A stretch of 52,280 bases of DNA from Deltaproteobacteria bacterium UBA5329. Its GTDB lineage: Bacteria; Desulfobacterota; Syntrophorhabdia; Syntrophorhabdales; Syntrophorhabdaceae. A program made the translations under genes and the position numbers. Shown piece after piece: positions 39,635 to 48,329 of this stretch. The notes under the pieces were generated by a model that was given only the letters and a program-made list of their open reading frames with translations, did not search any database and was not told the origin of the DNA. Positions within the stretch are counted from its first letter, which is position 1; every line of letters starts with the position of its first letter. The stretch covers positions 1 through 52,280 of the forward strand of contig DHQV01000072.1 in assembly GCA_002408185.1 (NCBI GenBank), read 5' to 3'.

Positions 39635-40876
39635 ATGAAAATCAGATATTTTCTCTTGGTCATGATGCTTCTCATCCTGTCCCCGGCTGTGGTCGGAAGT
39701 GAAAGCTGCACCGACTGCCATACCGACGAATCGATCATGAGATCTCTCGTTGAGGCGCCCAAACCAAAAGGGAACAGAACGGAGGGCGCCATCGGGCCCG
39801 CAGGGCTCCCTCCCTTCATCAAACCTGATGTTTATTACAAAAGGTACCATGTCGACAAGACCCTACTTGAAAAGGACCCTCACCTTCTGGAGGGCTGCAC
39901 GCCCTGTCACGGAGGAGACGGCAAGGCATTGGATAAGGACGACGCGCATAAGGGCGTCGTGAAGAGACCATCGGCGGACATGGGAACCTGTGGCCAATGC
40001 CACGGCGATATCACGAAAACCTACGAGAAATCACTTCACTCAACGCTGGAGGGCTTCGTGACAAAGATGTCGAATCGGCTTGGCACGAAAGAGAAGAAGG
40101 TCTTCATGGACAAGGTCTTCGGCCAGTCCTGCCGAAGCTGCCACGCCACCTGCGGCGATTGCCACGTAAGTTCCCCGGCCGTCAACGGTATAAGGACGGG
40201 CTTCATACAGGGGCACGCCTTCGTCAGGAAAGATGAAGGGAAAACCTGTGCCGTATGTCACGGCGGGCGGGTCTACCCGGAATTCACGGGTAAAAATGCT
40301 GCCTCCCCCGACGTTCATTACCAGAAAGGTATGCCATGCACGAAGTGCCACAAAAAGGCTGAGCTCCACGGAGACGGCAACGCATACAGGAACAAGGATG
40401 AGGCGAGGCCGACTCCGGTGTGTAGGGATTGCCACAAGAAAGGGTCGGAGAAAAAGGCCATTGCACGGCTTGCCCATGGGAAGCACGACGACAGGGTAAC
40501 CTGCTACGGCTGCCATGTTGACGGCGAATACCGTAACTGTTCCGGGTGCCACGATGGGAAAGCCCTGTCTTCGAAACCGGGCTTCATCCTCGGGGCTGAC
40601 CCCTCCGACAAGAGGGTTGTGACGACACTCAGGCAGGTCCCGGTGACCCGGGACAGCTTCCTCGAGGCAGGTGTCACGATGGAGAATTTTGACGTAATGC
40701 CAGATTATCGTGCCGCTCCCGTGCACAGGATACGAAGGGTAACCGACAGGACCCGCTCATGCGATGTCTGTCACGTAAACAGGAAGGGATTTCTTACAAA
40801 AGAGTCTCTCATAAGGCGCGGCTCCCGGTCAAACGAAGACGTGATCTTCAAAATGGCCCCGTTGAATATGGAGTGA
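39635..40876 (+). CDS. Undecaheme c-type cytochrome, periplasmic
   Basis: This 413-residue exported protein has an N-terminal signal peptide (MKIRYFLLVMMLLILSPAVV, cleavage near VGS) and eleven CxxCH haem-binding motifs: CTDCH, CTPCH, CGQCH, CRSCH, CGDCH, CAVCH, CTKCH, CRDCH, CYGCH, CSGCH and CDVCH. Two of these are nearly adjacent (CRSCHATCGDCH). No transmembrane segment follows the signal, so it is soluble in the periplasm or secreted. It has no recognised enzyme signature such as nitrite reductase CxxCK. It stands 14 bases before the c/b cytochrome gene, so the pair is probably a quinol- or membrane-linked electron chain with the soluble partner encoded first. Confidence 0.9.
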   Translation: MKIRYFLLVMMLLILSPAVVGSESCTDCHTDESIMRSLVEAPKPKGNRTEGAIGPAGLPPFIKPDVYYKRYHVDKTLLEKDPHLLEGCTPCHGGDGKALDKDDAHKGVVKRPSADMGTCGQCHGDITKTYEKSLHSTLEGFVTKMSNRLGTKEKKVFMDKVFGQSCRSCHATCGDCHVSSPAVNGIRTGFIQGHAFVRKDEGKTCAVCHGGRVYPEFTGKNAASPDVHYQKGMPCTKCHKKAELHGDGNAYRNKDEARPTPVCRDCHKKGSEKKAIARLAHGKHDDRVTCYGCHVDGEYRNCSGCHDGKALSSKPGFILGADPSDKRVVTTLRQVPVTRDSFLEAGVTMENFDVMPDYRAAPVHRIRRVTDRTRSCDVCHVNRKGFLTKESLIRRGSRSNEDVIFKMAPLNME

Positions 40877-40890
40877 GGCAAAAGGTAACG

Positions 40891-42756
40891 ATGTGGCGAA
40901 TTAGCTCGACCCGGGCAGCAAAAGGAATTTTTCTCGCTTTTCTTCTCGCCGCCTTGGCGGTCTCGGGTCCGGCCTCGAGCGCGGCTGTAAACTGTGTTGA
41001 TTGCCATGACAGCAAAAAATTCACGACCCTCCATAGGGAGTCCGTACACGGAAATATCGGATGCATTGCGTGCCACAGGGTCTCCGGCGGTCTCGACAGG
41101 CACGTCCTTAAAAAGGAAAAACCGGTCCTCATTTCGTGCGGGCAATGTCACAGCGAGATCGAGAGGGCTTACAGGAATGATGTCCACTACCTCAAAGAAG
41201 GTTTGGGGTGCGACGATTGCCACGTTCAGATCCATACCTTCAAACCGCGAAAAGACAATATCAAGAAGGCCGTGATACGAAGCTGTACGCGGTGCCATTC
41301 CGGCGATGTCTATGTCAAATCGGGGCACGGTGCGGCGGTCATGGCGGGGAATCTCGACTCCGCGACATGCAGTGATTGCCACGGCCTGCATGACACGAAG
41401 GCCTACCACCGATCGGGAGGGCGGTATACCCTCGAGGCGCGGGAGCTCTACAACAAAACCTGCAAATCCTGCCATTCCGACAGGGAGATCATGCTGCGCA
41501 ACAACATTTCTCCGCAGATCGTCAAATACTACGAGGAGACATATCACGGCAAGGTGGAGGACTTGGGTTATCCGACTTCCGTCGCGGGATGCGCCGACTG
41601 TCATACGGACCATAACATACTTCCCCCGTCGGACCCGGCTTCTATCCTTAACCCCAGGAACCTCATCAAGAACTGCAGCAAGTGTCACGCCGGCATACAT
41701 CCCCGCTTCGCCGAATACAAGGCCCATCCCGATTACCGGGACGTAAAGAAATATCCGCTGCTCTACATAAGTTTTGTCGCCATGGCAGGGCTGTTGCTTG
41801 TGGTCTTCACCTTCTACTGGACCCATACACTCCTGTGGTGGAGAAAGGTCTACTGGGAAAAACACAGGCTCGAGGAAATGGGGATCAAGCTCGAGAGCCC
41901 TTTTACCCACGAAGAGGGCGTCCAGGAGATAAAGCGCTTTAAAACGCGAGACCGCATCATGCACCTTTTTCTGGTCCTTTCCTTCTTTGGGCTCGTCATT
42001 ACCGGTTTCCCCTTAAAGTATCATGACACCCTTTGGGCGAAACTGCTCATTCAGGCCATGGGAGGGGCCCACAACGCGGGGTTTTACCACAGGGTGGCCG
42101 CCACCGTCCTTATAGTCCTCTTCCTTGTCACGCTCGCGAGATGTCTTCACTTCCTCTTCCCCAAGGGCCTCGGAAAAAAGGCGCGAAAGGGATGGGTCGG
42201 CAGGCTTTTCGGTCCCGACTCCCTGATGCCGAATGCCAACGACTGGCGCCAGTTCAAGCAGATGGTGCGGTGGTTCTTCAACAAGGGCGATTACCCGAAG
42301 TTCGACAGGTGGACCTACTGGGAGAAGTTCGACTTCTTCGCCGTCTTCTGGGGCATGGTCGTCATCGGAGGCTCGGGGATTACCCTGTGGGCTCCCGAGA
42401 TGGCATCCTACGTTTATCCGGGATGGGTCTTCAACATAGCCAGCATCCTCCACTCCGAGGAAGCGTTGCTGGCGGCACTCTTCATTTTTACGGTCCACTT
42501 CTTTAATACCCATCTCATCCCCACCAGGTTCCCCCTGGACCCGGTCATTTTCACGGGTAGTTACAAACTGGAAGAATTATGGCGTTTCCGGTCCCTTGAG
42601 TATGAAAGGCTTGTAAAGGAAGGCAAGCTCGATGGTCTCAAGATAGAGCATCCATCCATCTCACTGAAACTCTTCGCCGCCATGTTCGGCCACGCCAGCC
42701 TCTGGCTGGGCATCCTCTTCACACTCATCCTTCTGTGGACCTTCTTCTACGGCTAA
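40891..42756 (+). CDS. Nonaheme c-type / b-type cytochrome fusion (CbcL-like)
   Basis: This 621-residue protein has a signal segment (AKGIFLAFLLAALAVSG), nine CxxCH motifs in residues about 34-310 (CVDCH, CIACH, CGQCH, CDDCH, CTRCH, CSDCH, CKSCH, CADCH, CSKCH), and then a membrane part with several helices, beginning LLYISFVAMAGLLLVVFTFYW. It ends with a b-type cytochrome block (RIMHLFLVLSFFGLVITGFP, HRVAATVLIVLFLVTLARCLHF, HSEEALLAALFIFTVHFF, HASLWLGILFTLILLW) in which histidines suit two haems b. This layout matches CbcL of Geobacter, an inner-membrane quinol-oxidising c/b cytochrome used for low-potential extracellular electron transfer. The start at ATG 40891 has AAAGGT upstream. Confidence 0.88.
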   Translation: MWRISSTRAAKGIFLAFLLAALAVSGPASSAAVNCVDCHDSKKFTTLHRESVHGNIGCIACHRVSGGLDRHVLKKEKPVLISCGQCHSEIERAYRNDVHYLKEGLGCDDCHVQIHTFKPRKDNIKKAVIRSCTRCHSGDVYVKSGHGAAVMAGNLDSATCSDCHGLHDTKAYHRSGGRYTLEARELYNKTCKSCHSDREIMLRNNISPQIVKYYEETYHGKVEDLGYPTSVAGCADCHTDHNILPPSDPASILNPRNLIKNCSKCHAGIHPRFAEYKAHPDYRDVKKYPLLYISFVAMAGLLLVVFTFYWTHTLLWWRKVYWEKHRLEEMGIKLESPFTHEEGVQEIKRFKTRDRIMHLFLVLSFFGLVITGFPLKYHDTLWAKLLIQAMGGAHNAGFYHRVAATVLIVLFLVTLARCLHFLFPKGLGKKARKGWVGRLFGPDSLMPNANDWRQFKQMVRWFFNKGDYPKFDRWTYWEKFDFFAVFWGMVVIGGSGITLWAPEMASYVYPGWVFNIASILHSEEALLAALFIFTVHFFNTHLIPTRFPLDPVIFTGSYKLEELWRFRSLEYERLVKEGKLDGLKIEHPSISLKLFAAMFGHASLWLGILFTLILLWTFFYG

Positions 42757-43021
42757 TTCCCGGCCGTGATTCCGGCCTTAAGGAGGCCGTGTCGTAATCG
42801 TTTTCCTCCTGCCCGGATACGCACACAATGCCGGAATCTACCACCAATCGTCATCCCGGTCTGTCAGCATCCACCATCCTCCGTCATCCCGGCGCAAAAA
42901 GACGCCGGAATAACGACGTCGGGGAATTGAGACGCAGTCTCCGAGCCCGGGATGGCGTAAGTTAACCCTTATTGGACCCGAGCTTTTACCAGCCGGAGTG
43001 ACGCGTTGACTTGTATTATCA
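42757..43021. other. Non-coding stretch with repeat-derived sequence
   Basis: About 265 bases between the c/b cytochrome and the ArsA-like gene. The stretch holds a repeat family member (42789-42842), several GTCATCCCGG and CCGGAATAACG words, and no reading frame with start signals. It behaves as an intergenic repeat zone, with the ArsA promoter at its right edge. Confidence 0.6.
42789..42842. repeat. Dispersed intergenic repeat, copy 1 (CCGGAATC type)
   Basis: This segment aligns with 51471-51524 over about 51 bases with nine mismatches by eye. Shared blocks are CCTCCTG, GCGCACACAA/ACGCACACAA and GCCGGAATC. Confidence 0.7.
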
Positions 43022-43050
43022 TTGAACCCTTGTCCATTCTCTGTTATCCT
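43022..43050 (+). promoter_or_regulatory. Sigma-70-type promoter for the ArsA-like gene and downstream run
   Basis: TTGAAC (43022-43027) and TATCCT (43045-43050) are separated by 17 bases. The start point would be near 43057, so the ATG at 43059 would be almost leaderless. Confidence 0.5.
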
Positions 43051-43058
43051 TTTTCGTT

Positions 43059-44003
43059 ATGGGACTTGCAAACATGGACAACAAGGACGTCAAGCTTATC
43101 ATGGTCGGAGGCAAGGGCGGGGTGGGGAAGACAACCTGCGCCTCGGCGATAGCGCTCAAGATAGCGGGGCAAGGGAGAAAAGTCCTTATCATTACGAGCG
43201 ACCCCGCACCATCGTTGTCGGACATCTTCGAGAAGGAAATAGGTGACAGGGAGACACGCATACACGAAGCGTATGAACTTTACGGACTCGAGGTATCATC
43301 CGATATTGTCCTGAAGAGATGGAAAGAACGGTTCGGGCCCGAGATCTATGAGGTTGTATCGTCGTTTGCGAACGTCGATTACGATTTTGTCGAATATATA
43401 GGCACTGCGCCGGGCATCGAAGAGGAATATATGCTCAACTTCATCATGGAGCTTGTCGAGGGCGGTAAATATGATGTGGTGGTATGGGATACCGCACCGG
43501 CAGGCCATACGTTGAGGCTTCTTAAACTTCCCGAGCTTTTCCTCTCTCACATGGAGGCTGCCACAAAGTTTTACATGAATATTTACGGGTACATCGAAAA
43601 GGTAAAGGACACGGTGCGCCTGAAGGAATCGAAAAAGACACTGCTTCAAATAATTGCTGGCTGGGAAGCCCTGTCGGAGCGCATTGTCGAGTTTATCCGG
43701 GACGTCAATTCGGTTAAATATCTCATCGTCACGATACCGGAGGCCCTTGGGGTCAAGATGACGAACCGTGTCATCGGGGAATTGGAAGAGAATCATCTCG
43801 CCGTAGAGAATCTCGTTATTAACAACGTTGTACGCGAAGCAGACTGCGAATTCCATCGGCAGCGCAAGGCGATGCAGGAACAATACATCGATGAGCTTGC
43901 ACGAACGTACGCGGGCAAGAAGCTGACGATACTTTATCTGGCCCCCCACGAAATAAAGGGTGTGGAAAAGATCGCCGTCATTGCCGGTGCTCTTTTCGAG
44001 TAG
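43059..44003 (+). CDS. ArsA/GET3-family ATPase
   Basis: This 314-residue ATPase has deviant Walker A motif GGKGGVGKTT, then ITSDPAPSLSDIF (Switch I-type), a DTAPAGHTLRLLKLPE block, and FIMELVEGGKYDVVVWDTAP. It has a single ATPase half, unlike two-half arsenical pump ArsA, so a GET3-like or other bacterial single-half relative is the best name. No arsenic genes are nearby. The start could be 43059 or the in-frame ATG at 43074; the first would be nearly leaderless. It overlaps no neighbour and is followed 2 bases later by rsmD. Confidence 0.88.
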   Translation: MGLANMDNKDVKLIMVGGKGGVGKTTCASAIALKIAGQGRKVLIITSDPAPSLSDIFEKEIGDRETRIHEAYELYGLEVSSDIVLKRWKERFGPEIYEVVSSFANVDYDFVEYIGTAPGIEEEYMLNFIMELVEGGKYDVVVWDTAPAGHTLRLLKLPELFLSHMEAATKFYMNIYGYIEKVKDTVRLKESKKTLLQIIAGWEALSERIVEFIRDVNSVKYLIVTIPEALGVKMTNRVIGELEENHLAVENLVINNVVREADCEFHRQRKAMQEQYIDELARTYAGKKLTILYLAPHEIKGVEKIAVIAGALFE

Positions 44004-44005
44004 CC

Positions 44006-44578
44006 ATGTCAACGATACGGATCACCGGCGGCAGGCTTCGGGGGATGTCGATACAAGTCCTCTCGAACGAAGTTGCCCGGTACACCTCGTCCAAGGTCAG
44101 GCAGGCGATATTCAACATGATCGGCGATATTGAAGGCAGATCCGTACTCGAATTGTTCGCGGGCTCAGGCTCATTCTCGATCGAGGCCTTGAGCAGGGGG
44201 GCTGCCAGCGCAACCCTGGTCGAAGCCAATAGAAAAATGACGGACCTTATTGCGAAAAACCTTGCCAGGACCGGATTAAATAAATATTGCCAAGTTATCC
44301 ATATGGATGTAAGATATGCCGTCCCTTTGCTGTTTGGAAGGAAGTGCACATATGATATTATTTTCATGGATCCTCCTTATGAAATGGGATACGTGATGCA
44401 GATCATGACACTTCTTCAGGCCCATCCGCTGTTTACCCGCGACACTGTCACTATAGCTGAATATTCATGCCGGGAAAACGATACTTTATCCTATTGGGAG
44501 GGCTTCGAAAACCAGAAAACCAGAAAGTACGGGGATACTGTTGTGACCATTCTGAGGAACAGCAATCTTCCGGCATAA
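44006..44578 (+). CDS. rsmD: 16S rRNA (guanine(966)-N(2))-methyltransferase RsmD
   Basis: This 190-residue SAM-dependent enzyme modifies G966 of 16S rRNA in the small ribosomal subunit. RITGGRLRGM at the start, SVLELFAGSGSFSIEALSRGA (SAM-binding), LVEANRKM and FMDPPYEMGY (catalytic DPPY) are the RsmD signature. The neighbouring coaD 12 bases downstream is the usual partner, giving an rsmD-coaD operon found in many bacteria. Confidence 0.95.
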   Translation: MSTIRITGGRLRGMSIQVLSNEVARYTSSKVRQAIFNMIGDIEGRSVLELFAGSGSFSIEALSRGAASATLVEANRKMTDLIAKNLARTGLNKYCQVIHMDVRYAVPLLFGRKCTYDIIFMDPPYEMGYVMQIMTLLQAHPLFTRDTVTIAEYSCRENDTLSYWEGFENQKTRKYGDTVVTILRNSNLPA

Positions 44579-44590
44579 GAAGGAGAGGTC

Positions 44591-45079
44591 ATGAAACGTA
44601 AGCTCGCAGTTTATCCAGGCTCCTTTGATCCCGTAACGCTTGGTCATCTTGACATCCTCCAGCGGGGGCTTGAGCTTTTTGACAAGGTTATTATTGCCAT
44701 AGCATACAACATTGAGAAAAAAGGCCTGTTCACGTTCGAAGAACGAAAGGAACTCATCCAGCAGTCCATAGATGGGAATTCACATGTCATAATCGACAGC
44801 TTCGACGGACTCCTCATCGACTACGTAAAAAAGGTGGGTGCTACGTTCGTTATCAGGGGCTTGAGGGCCATGAGCGACTTTGAATACGAATTTCAGATGG
44901 CATCCATCAACCGGACCTTGAACCCGGGAATGGACACCCTCTTCATGATGACAAGCAAGGACTATTTCTTTATAAGCTCCCGGACTATCAAGGAAGTGGC
45001 GCAATTCCATGGTTCTGTCAGCAGTTTCGTCCCGGCCCCTGTTGAAAAAAGGCTCAAGGAAGTCTTCGAAGGGCAATGA
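44591..45079 (+). CDS. coaD: Pantetheine-phosphate adenylyltransferase CoaD
   Basis: This 162-residue enzyme makes dephospho-CoA from 4'-phosphopantetheine and ATP. The nucleotidyltransferase motif GSFDPVTLGHLDI is at residues about 9-21, with RGLRAMSDFEYEFQMASIN and the ISSRTIKEVAQF motif (a SSxxxK/R-type loop) downstream. Ribosome site AAGGAGAGG is 3-11 bases ahead. It overlaps the NfeD gene by 4 bases (ATGA). With coaBC at 48330, two steps of CoA synthesis lie in this run. Confidence 0.97.
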   Translation: MKRKLAVYPGSFDPVTLGHLDILQRGLELFDKVIIAIAYNIEKKGLFTFEERKELIQQSIDGNSHVIIDSFDGLLIDYVKKVGATFVIRGLRAMSDFEYEFQMASINRTLNPGMDTLFMMTSKDYFFISSRTIKEVAQFHGSVSSFVPAPVEKRLKEVFEGQ

Positions 45080-46362
45080 AGAGGCTCTCCTTCACCTTTT
45101 TACTGATCGTGTTCGTACTATTGGCGCCGTCTCTCCACGCAAGAGACATATATACCGTCCGCATAAGCGGGGCGATAAACCCTCCCATTGCCGGTTTCCT
45201 CGAGAATTCGATAAACAAGGCGAGTACAGACAATGCGGAAGCGCTTGTGGTCTATCTCGATACGCCGGGAGGGCTTGATTCCTCCATGCGGGACATTGTG
45301 AAGGGGATAATGGATTCCCCTGTGCCTGTTGTCGTCTATGTAGCGCCGTCAGGTGCGCGTGCAGCATCGGCTGGGGCCATAATCCTCCTTGCTTCCCATA
45401 TAGCCGCAATGGCACCGGGCACAAACGTGGGCGCTGCGCACCCGGTCAATATTGGACAGGAAAAGACCGATGAAGTGATGATGAAAAAGGTAACGAAAGA
45501 TGCCGAGGCCTACGCGAAGAGTATAGCCGTGCAGCGCGGAAGAAGCGTGGATTTTGCGGCGAAGGCCGTCACGGAAAGTATATCGATACCTGCAAAGGAT
45601 GCCCTCGCGAGCAAAGTGATCGACGTTATGGCCGACTCGCTCGATGAACTCCTGAAGCAGATAGACGGCAGGAGTGTCACGACGAAGAAAGGCACCACCG
45701 TGCTGCATACGAAGGATGCAAAGAGGGTCGAACTGCCGATGCCATTCAAGTTTCGTTTCCTCGCCTATATCAGCGACCCGAACGTTGCATACATCCTCAT
45801 GATGCTCGGGATCTACGGCATCATTTTCGAATTCTACAGCCCCGGAGCCATTTTCCCAGGGGTAATAGGCGGCATATGCCTTATCCTGGCCTTGTATGCC
45901 TTCCAGGCAATACCGATCAGCTTCGCAGGTCTTGCATTGATCCTCCTTGGTATCGTATTTTTTATCTTGGAGGTCAAGATCGTGAGTCACGGGTTACTGG
46001 GTATTGCAGGCATAATTTCTGTCGTCATAGGGTCTGTTATGCTTGTCGACATTCCCGGAAGTGTGTTCTCTATCTCTCTGACCACTATCATTCTCGTTGC
46101 GGCCATCTCGGCCCTGTTCGTTTTCGGTATACTTTCGTACGCCGTCAGGGCACAATTTTTTAAAGTAAAGACCGGGCAGGAGGGCCTCGTCGGTGAAACG
46201 GGTTTTGCCCGGAACACTTTCACGGCGGACGGAAAGGGCAAGGTCAATGTGCACGGTGAGATTTGGAGTGCCATAAGCGAAGACGAGTTGCACGAGGGTG
46301 ATGAGATTGTTATTACCGCTGTCGACAACCTTATAGTGAAGGTACGAAAAAAAGGAGGGTAA
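45076..46362 (+). CDS. NfeD-family membrane protease (ClpP-class N-domain), slipin partner
   Basis: This 428-residue protein has a signal segment (LSFTFLLIVFVLLAPSLHA), a serine-protease domain of the ClpP/SppA fold with LDTPGG (residues about 56-61) and GARAASAGAIILLASHIAA carrying the nucleophile Ser, four or more membrane helices (NVAYILMMLGIYGIIFEFYSP onward), and a C-terminal OB-fold-like domain. This is the long NfeD (STOPP) form, known to pair with a slipin gene, as here 2 bases downstream. It probably cleaves hydrophobic membrane segments at microdomains. Confidence 0.93.
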   Translation: MKRLSFTFLLIVFVLLAPSLHARDIYTVRISGAINPPIAGFLENSINKASTDNAEALVVYLDTPGGLDSSMRDIVKGIMDSPVPVVVYVAPSGARAASAGAIILLASHIAAMAPGTNVGAAHPVNIGQEKTDEVMMKKVTKDAEAYAKSIAVQRGRSVDFAAKAVTESISIPAKDALASKVIDVMADSLDELLKQIDGRSVTTKKGTTVLHTKDAKRVELPMPFKFRFLAYISDPNVAYILMMLGIYGIIFEFYSPGAIFPGVIGGICLILALYAFQAIPISFAGLALILLGIVFFILEVKIVSHGLLGIAGIISVVIGSVMLVDIPGSVFSISLTTIILVAAISALFVFGILSYAVRAQFFKVKTGQEGLVGETGFARNTFTADGKGKVNVHGEIWSAISEDELHEGDEIVITAVDNLIVKVRKKGG

Positions 46363-46364
46363 AT

Positions 46365-47126
46365 ATGGGTTTTCTGTCAATACCGTTTCTTTTCGTCATA
46401 ATCATCGTAGTATTCTTTCTTTTCAGTGCCATTAAAATACTGAACGAATATGAAAGGGGTGTTATATTCCGGCTCGGCCGTGTCCTGGGTACCCCGAAAG
46501 GCCCGGGCCTTATCATCCTTATCCCGATCATTGACCGGATGGTCAAGGTGAGCCTGAGAACGGTTGTCCTCGATGTACCCCCGCAGGACGTCATTACGCG
46601 CGACAACGTTTCGATCAAAGTGAATGCCGTCGTGTATTTCCGTGTCGTCGATCCCTTAAAATCGATAATCGACGTGGAGAATTTCCTGTATGCGACGAGC
46701 CAGCTTTCCCAGACAACCTTAAGGAGCGTCCTCGGGCAGGCTGAGCTTGACGACCTCCTCTCGCACAGGGAACAATTGAATGAAAGACTGCAGGAGATAC
46801 TTGACACCCACACCGAGCCGTGGGGCATCAAGGTGTCGAACGTTGAGGTCAAGAACGTCGATCTTCCGCAGGAAATGCAAAGGGCCATTGCGCGCCAGGC
46901 GGAGGCCGAAAGGGAAAGAAGGGCAAAGATTATCGGGGCCGAGGGCGAGTACCAGGCGGCTGCAAAGCTGGCGGAGGCATCCGACATACTCTCCCGGAAC
47001 CCGATGTCCCTCCAGCTGCGCTATTTACAGACGTTGATCGAGATATCGACGGAAAAGAACTCGACGGTCATTTTCCCGCTGCCGATCGACATAATAAAGA
47101 TCTTTGTAGACAGACTAAGCAAGTAA
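46365..47126 (+). CDS. Slipin / stomatin-like SPFH-domain protein
   Basis: This 253-residue protein has an N-terminal membrane hairpin (FLFVIIIVVFFLFSA) and the SPFH domain: YERGVIFRLGRVLG, LIILIPIIDRMVKVSLRTVVLDVPPQDVITRDNV, and SQTTLRSVLGQAELDDLLSHRE, plus a coiled end (EAERERRAKIIGAEGEYQAA). Slipins assemble on the inner face of membrane microdomains and are cut by NfeD-type proteases. It sits directly after its NfeD partner. Confidence 0.94.
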   Translation: MGFLSIPFLFVIIIVVFFLFSAIKILNEYERGVIFRLGRVLGTPKGPGLIILIPIIDRMVKVSLRTVVLDVPPQDVITRDNVSIKVNAVVYFRVVDPLKSIIDVENFLYATSQLSQTTLRSVLGQAELDDLLSHREQLNERLQEILDTHTEPWGIKVSNVEVKNVDLPQEMQRAIARQAEAERERRAKIIGAEGEYQAAAKLAEASDILSRNPMSLQLRYLQTLIEISTEKNSTVIFPLPIDIIKIFVDRLSK

Positions 47127-47140
47127 AGGAATCTCAAGGA

Positions 47141-48328
47141 ATGAAGAAACTGTTTTTTGCTGTCCTCATCATCGCGTCATTGTTGCTTGTCGGTACAGGC
47201 TATGCGGCTCCGGCGGCAAAAGCTGCCAGGAAGACACCCCCTGCCCAAAAAACCAAACAGGCGGATGTTCCCTACAAGGCCTTCATCGTCGTGGAAGCCG
47301 AGGGAGGGAAAATGATCGATGGCGAGAACATTCACGAACGGCGGGCCCCGGCGAGCATAACCAAGTTGATGGTTGCGTATGTCGTTATGGACAGGGTCGC
47401 GACAGGGGCAATAAAACTGTCCGATAAGGTCACGGTATCAAAACAGGCCTCACAGATCGGCGGAAGCCAGGTTTATCTTGCTGAGGGTGAAACCTTCACG
47501 CTGGAAGACTTGATGAAGGCAATGATGGTCGCATCGGGAAACGATGCGGCCTATGCTATCAGCGAGTATGTGGCCGGCAGCAAGGACGAGATGATAAAGC
47601 TCATGAACGCACAGGCGAAAACCCTTGGCCTCAATGATACGGAATTTCATTCCGTTCATGGCTTGCCGCCTTCAAAGGGAGAGAAAGAAGACCAGACATC
47701 CTGCAGTGACCTTGCGATCCTCGCCCGGGAACTCCTGAAGAGCCCCAAGGTCCTTGAATGGACCTCGATACAGACCGATACCTTTCGCGACGGCAAATTC
47801 GTGCTGACCAATACGAACAAATTGCTCGGAAAGTTTCCCGGAACGGACGGCCTTAAAACCGGGTTTTATTCCCAGACAGGGTTTAACATTGTCGCCACGG
47901 CCAAGAGGAACGACATGAGATTCATTGCCGTTATCATGGGGAGCCCATCGGGCAAAGTGCGCGACATGTCGACAATGGAAAAGTTGCAAAAGGCATTTGC
48001 ACAGTATAAAATGTTAGGCATTGTTAAAAAAGGCGAGGTAATCGAGCAGGACGTCTTTCTTGTTGACGGTAAATACAGAAAAATGAAAGGAGTGACCGAG
48101 AAGGGTTTCTTGTACCCGATGGATGTGAACAAAAAGGGTGCAATCAGTAAAGAGATCGTCCTGCCCCAAAAGGTAACAGGGGAGATCAAGGAAGGGCAAA
48201 AACTCGGGGAACTGGTCGTGAAGCTCGACAGCGCCGTGATCGGCAAAGTGAATATAGTTTCCCCCGTCTATGTGCCCAAGGCCAATCTCTTTACAAGGCT
48301 TATCCGGAGGCTCGGTCTCAATATCTAA
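47141..48328 (+). CDS. dacA: D-alanyl-D-alanine carboxypeptidase (PBP5/DacA-like, S11)
   Basis: This 395-residue enzyme trims peptidoglycan stem peptides by removing D-Ala. It has a signal peptide (MKKLFFAVLIIASLLLVGTG), the three catalytic motifs SITK (Ser 72, Lys 75), SGN (132-134) and KTG (239-241), and a C-terminal PBP5-type domain (about 290-380). The last 15 residues (LFTRLIRRLGLNI) form a basic amphipathic helix likely to anchor it to the inner membrane. The start lies 14 bases after the slipin gene with AAGGAATCTCAAGGA upstream. It is followed after 1 base by coaBC. Confidence 0.93.
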   Translation: MKKLFFAVLIIASLLLVGTGYAAPAAKAARKTPPAQKTKQADVPYKAFIVVEAEGGKMIDGENIHERRAPASITKLMVAYVVMDRVATGAIKLSDKVTVSKQASQIGGSQVYLAEGETFTLEDLMKAMMVASGNDAAYAISEYVAGSKDEMIKLMNAQAKTLGLNDTEFHSVHGLPPSKGEKEDQTSCSDLAILARELLKSPKVLEWTSIQTDTFRDGKFVLTNTNKLLGKFPGTDGLKTGFYSQTGFNIVATAKRNDMRFIAVIMGSPSGKVRDMSTMEKLQKAFAQYKMLGIVKKGEVIEQDVFLVDGKYRKMKGVTEKGFLYPMDVNKKGAISKEIVLPQKVTGEIKEGQKLGELVVKLDSAVIGKVNIVSPVYVPKANLFTRLIRRLGLNI

Positions 48329-48329
48329 A

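Noticed and set aside
40759..40890. Earlier in-frame start for the c/b cytochrome, overlapping the eleven-heme gene
   Set aside because: The extension is basic and lacks a signal peptide at its start; ATG 40891 has a ribosome site and gives a normal signal segment.
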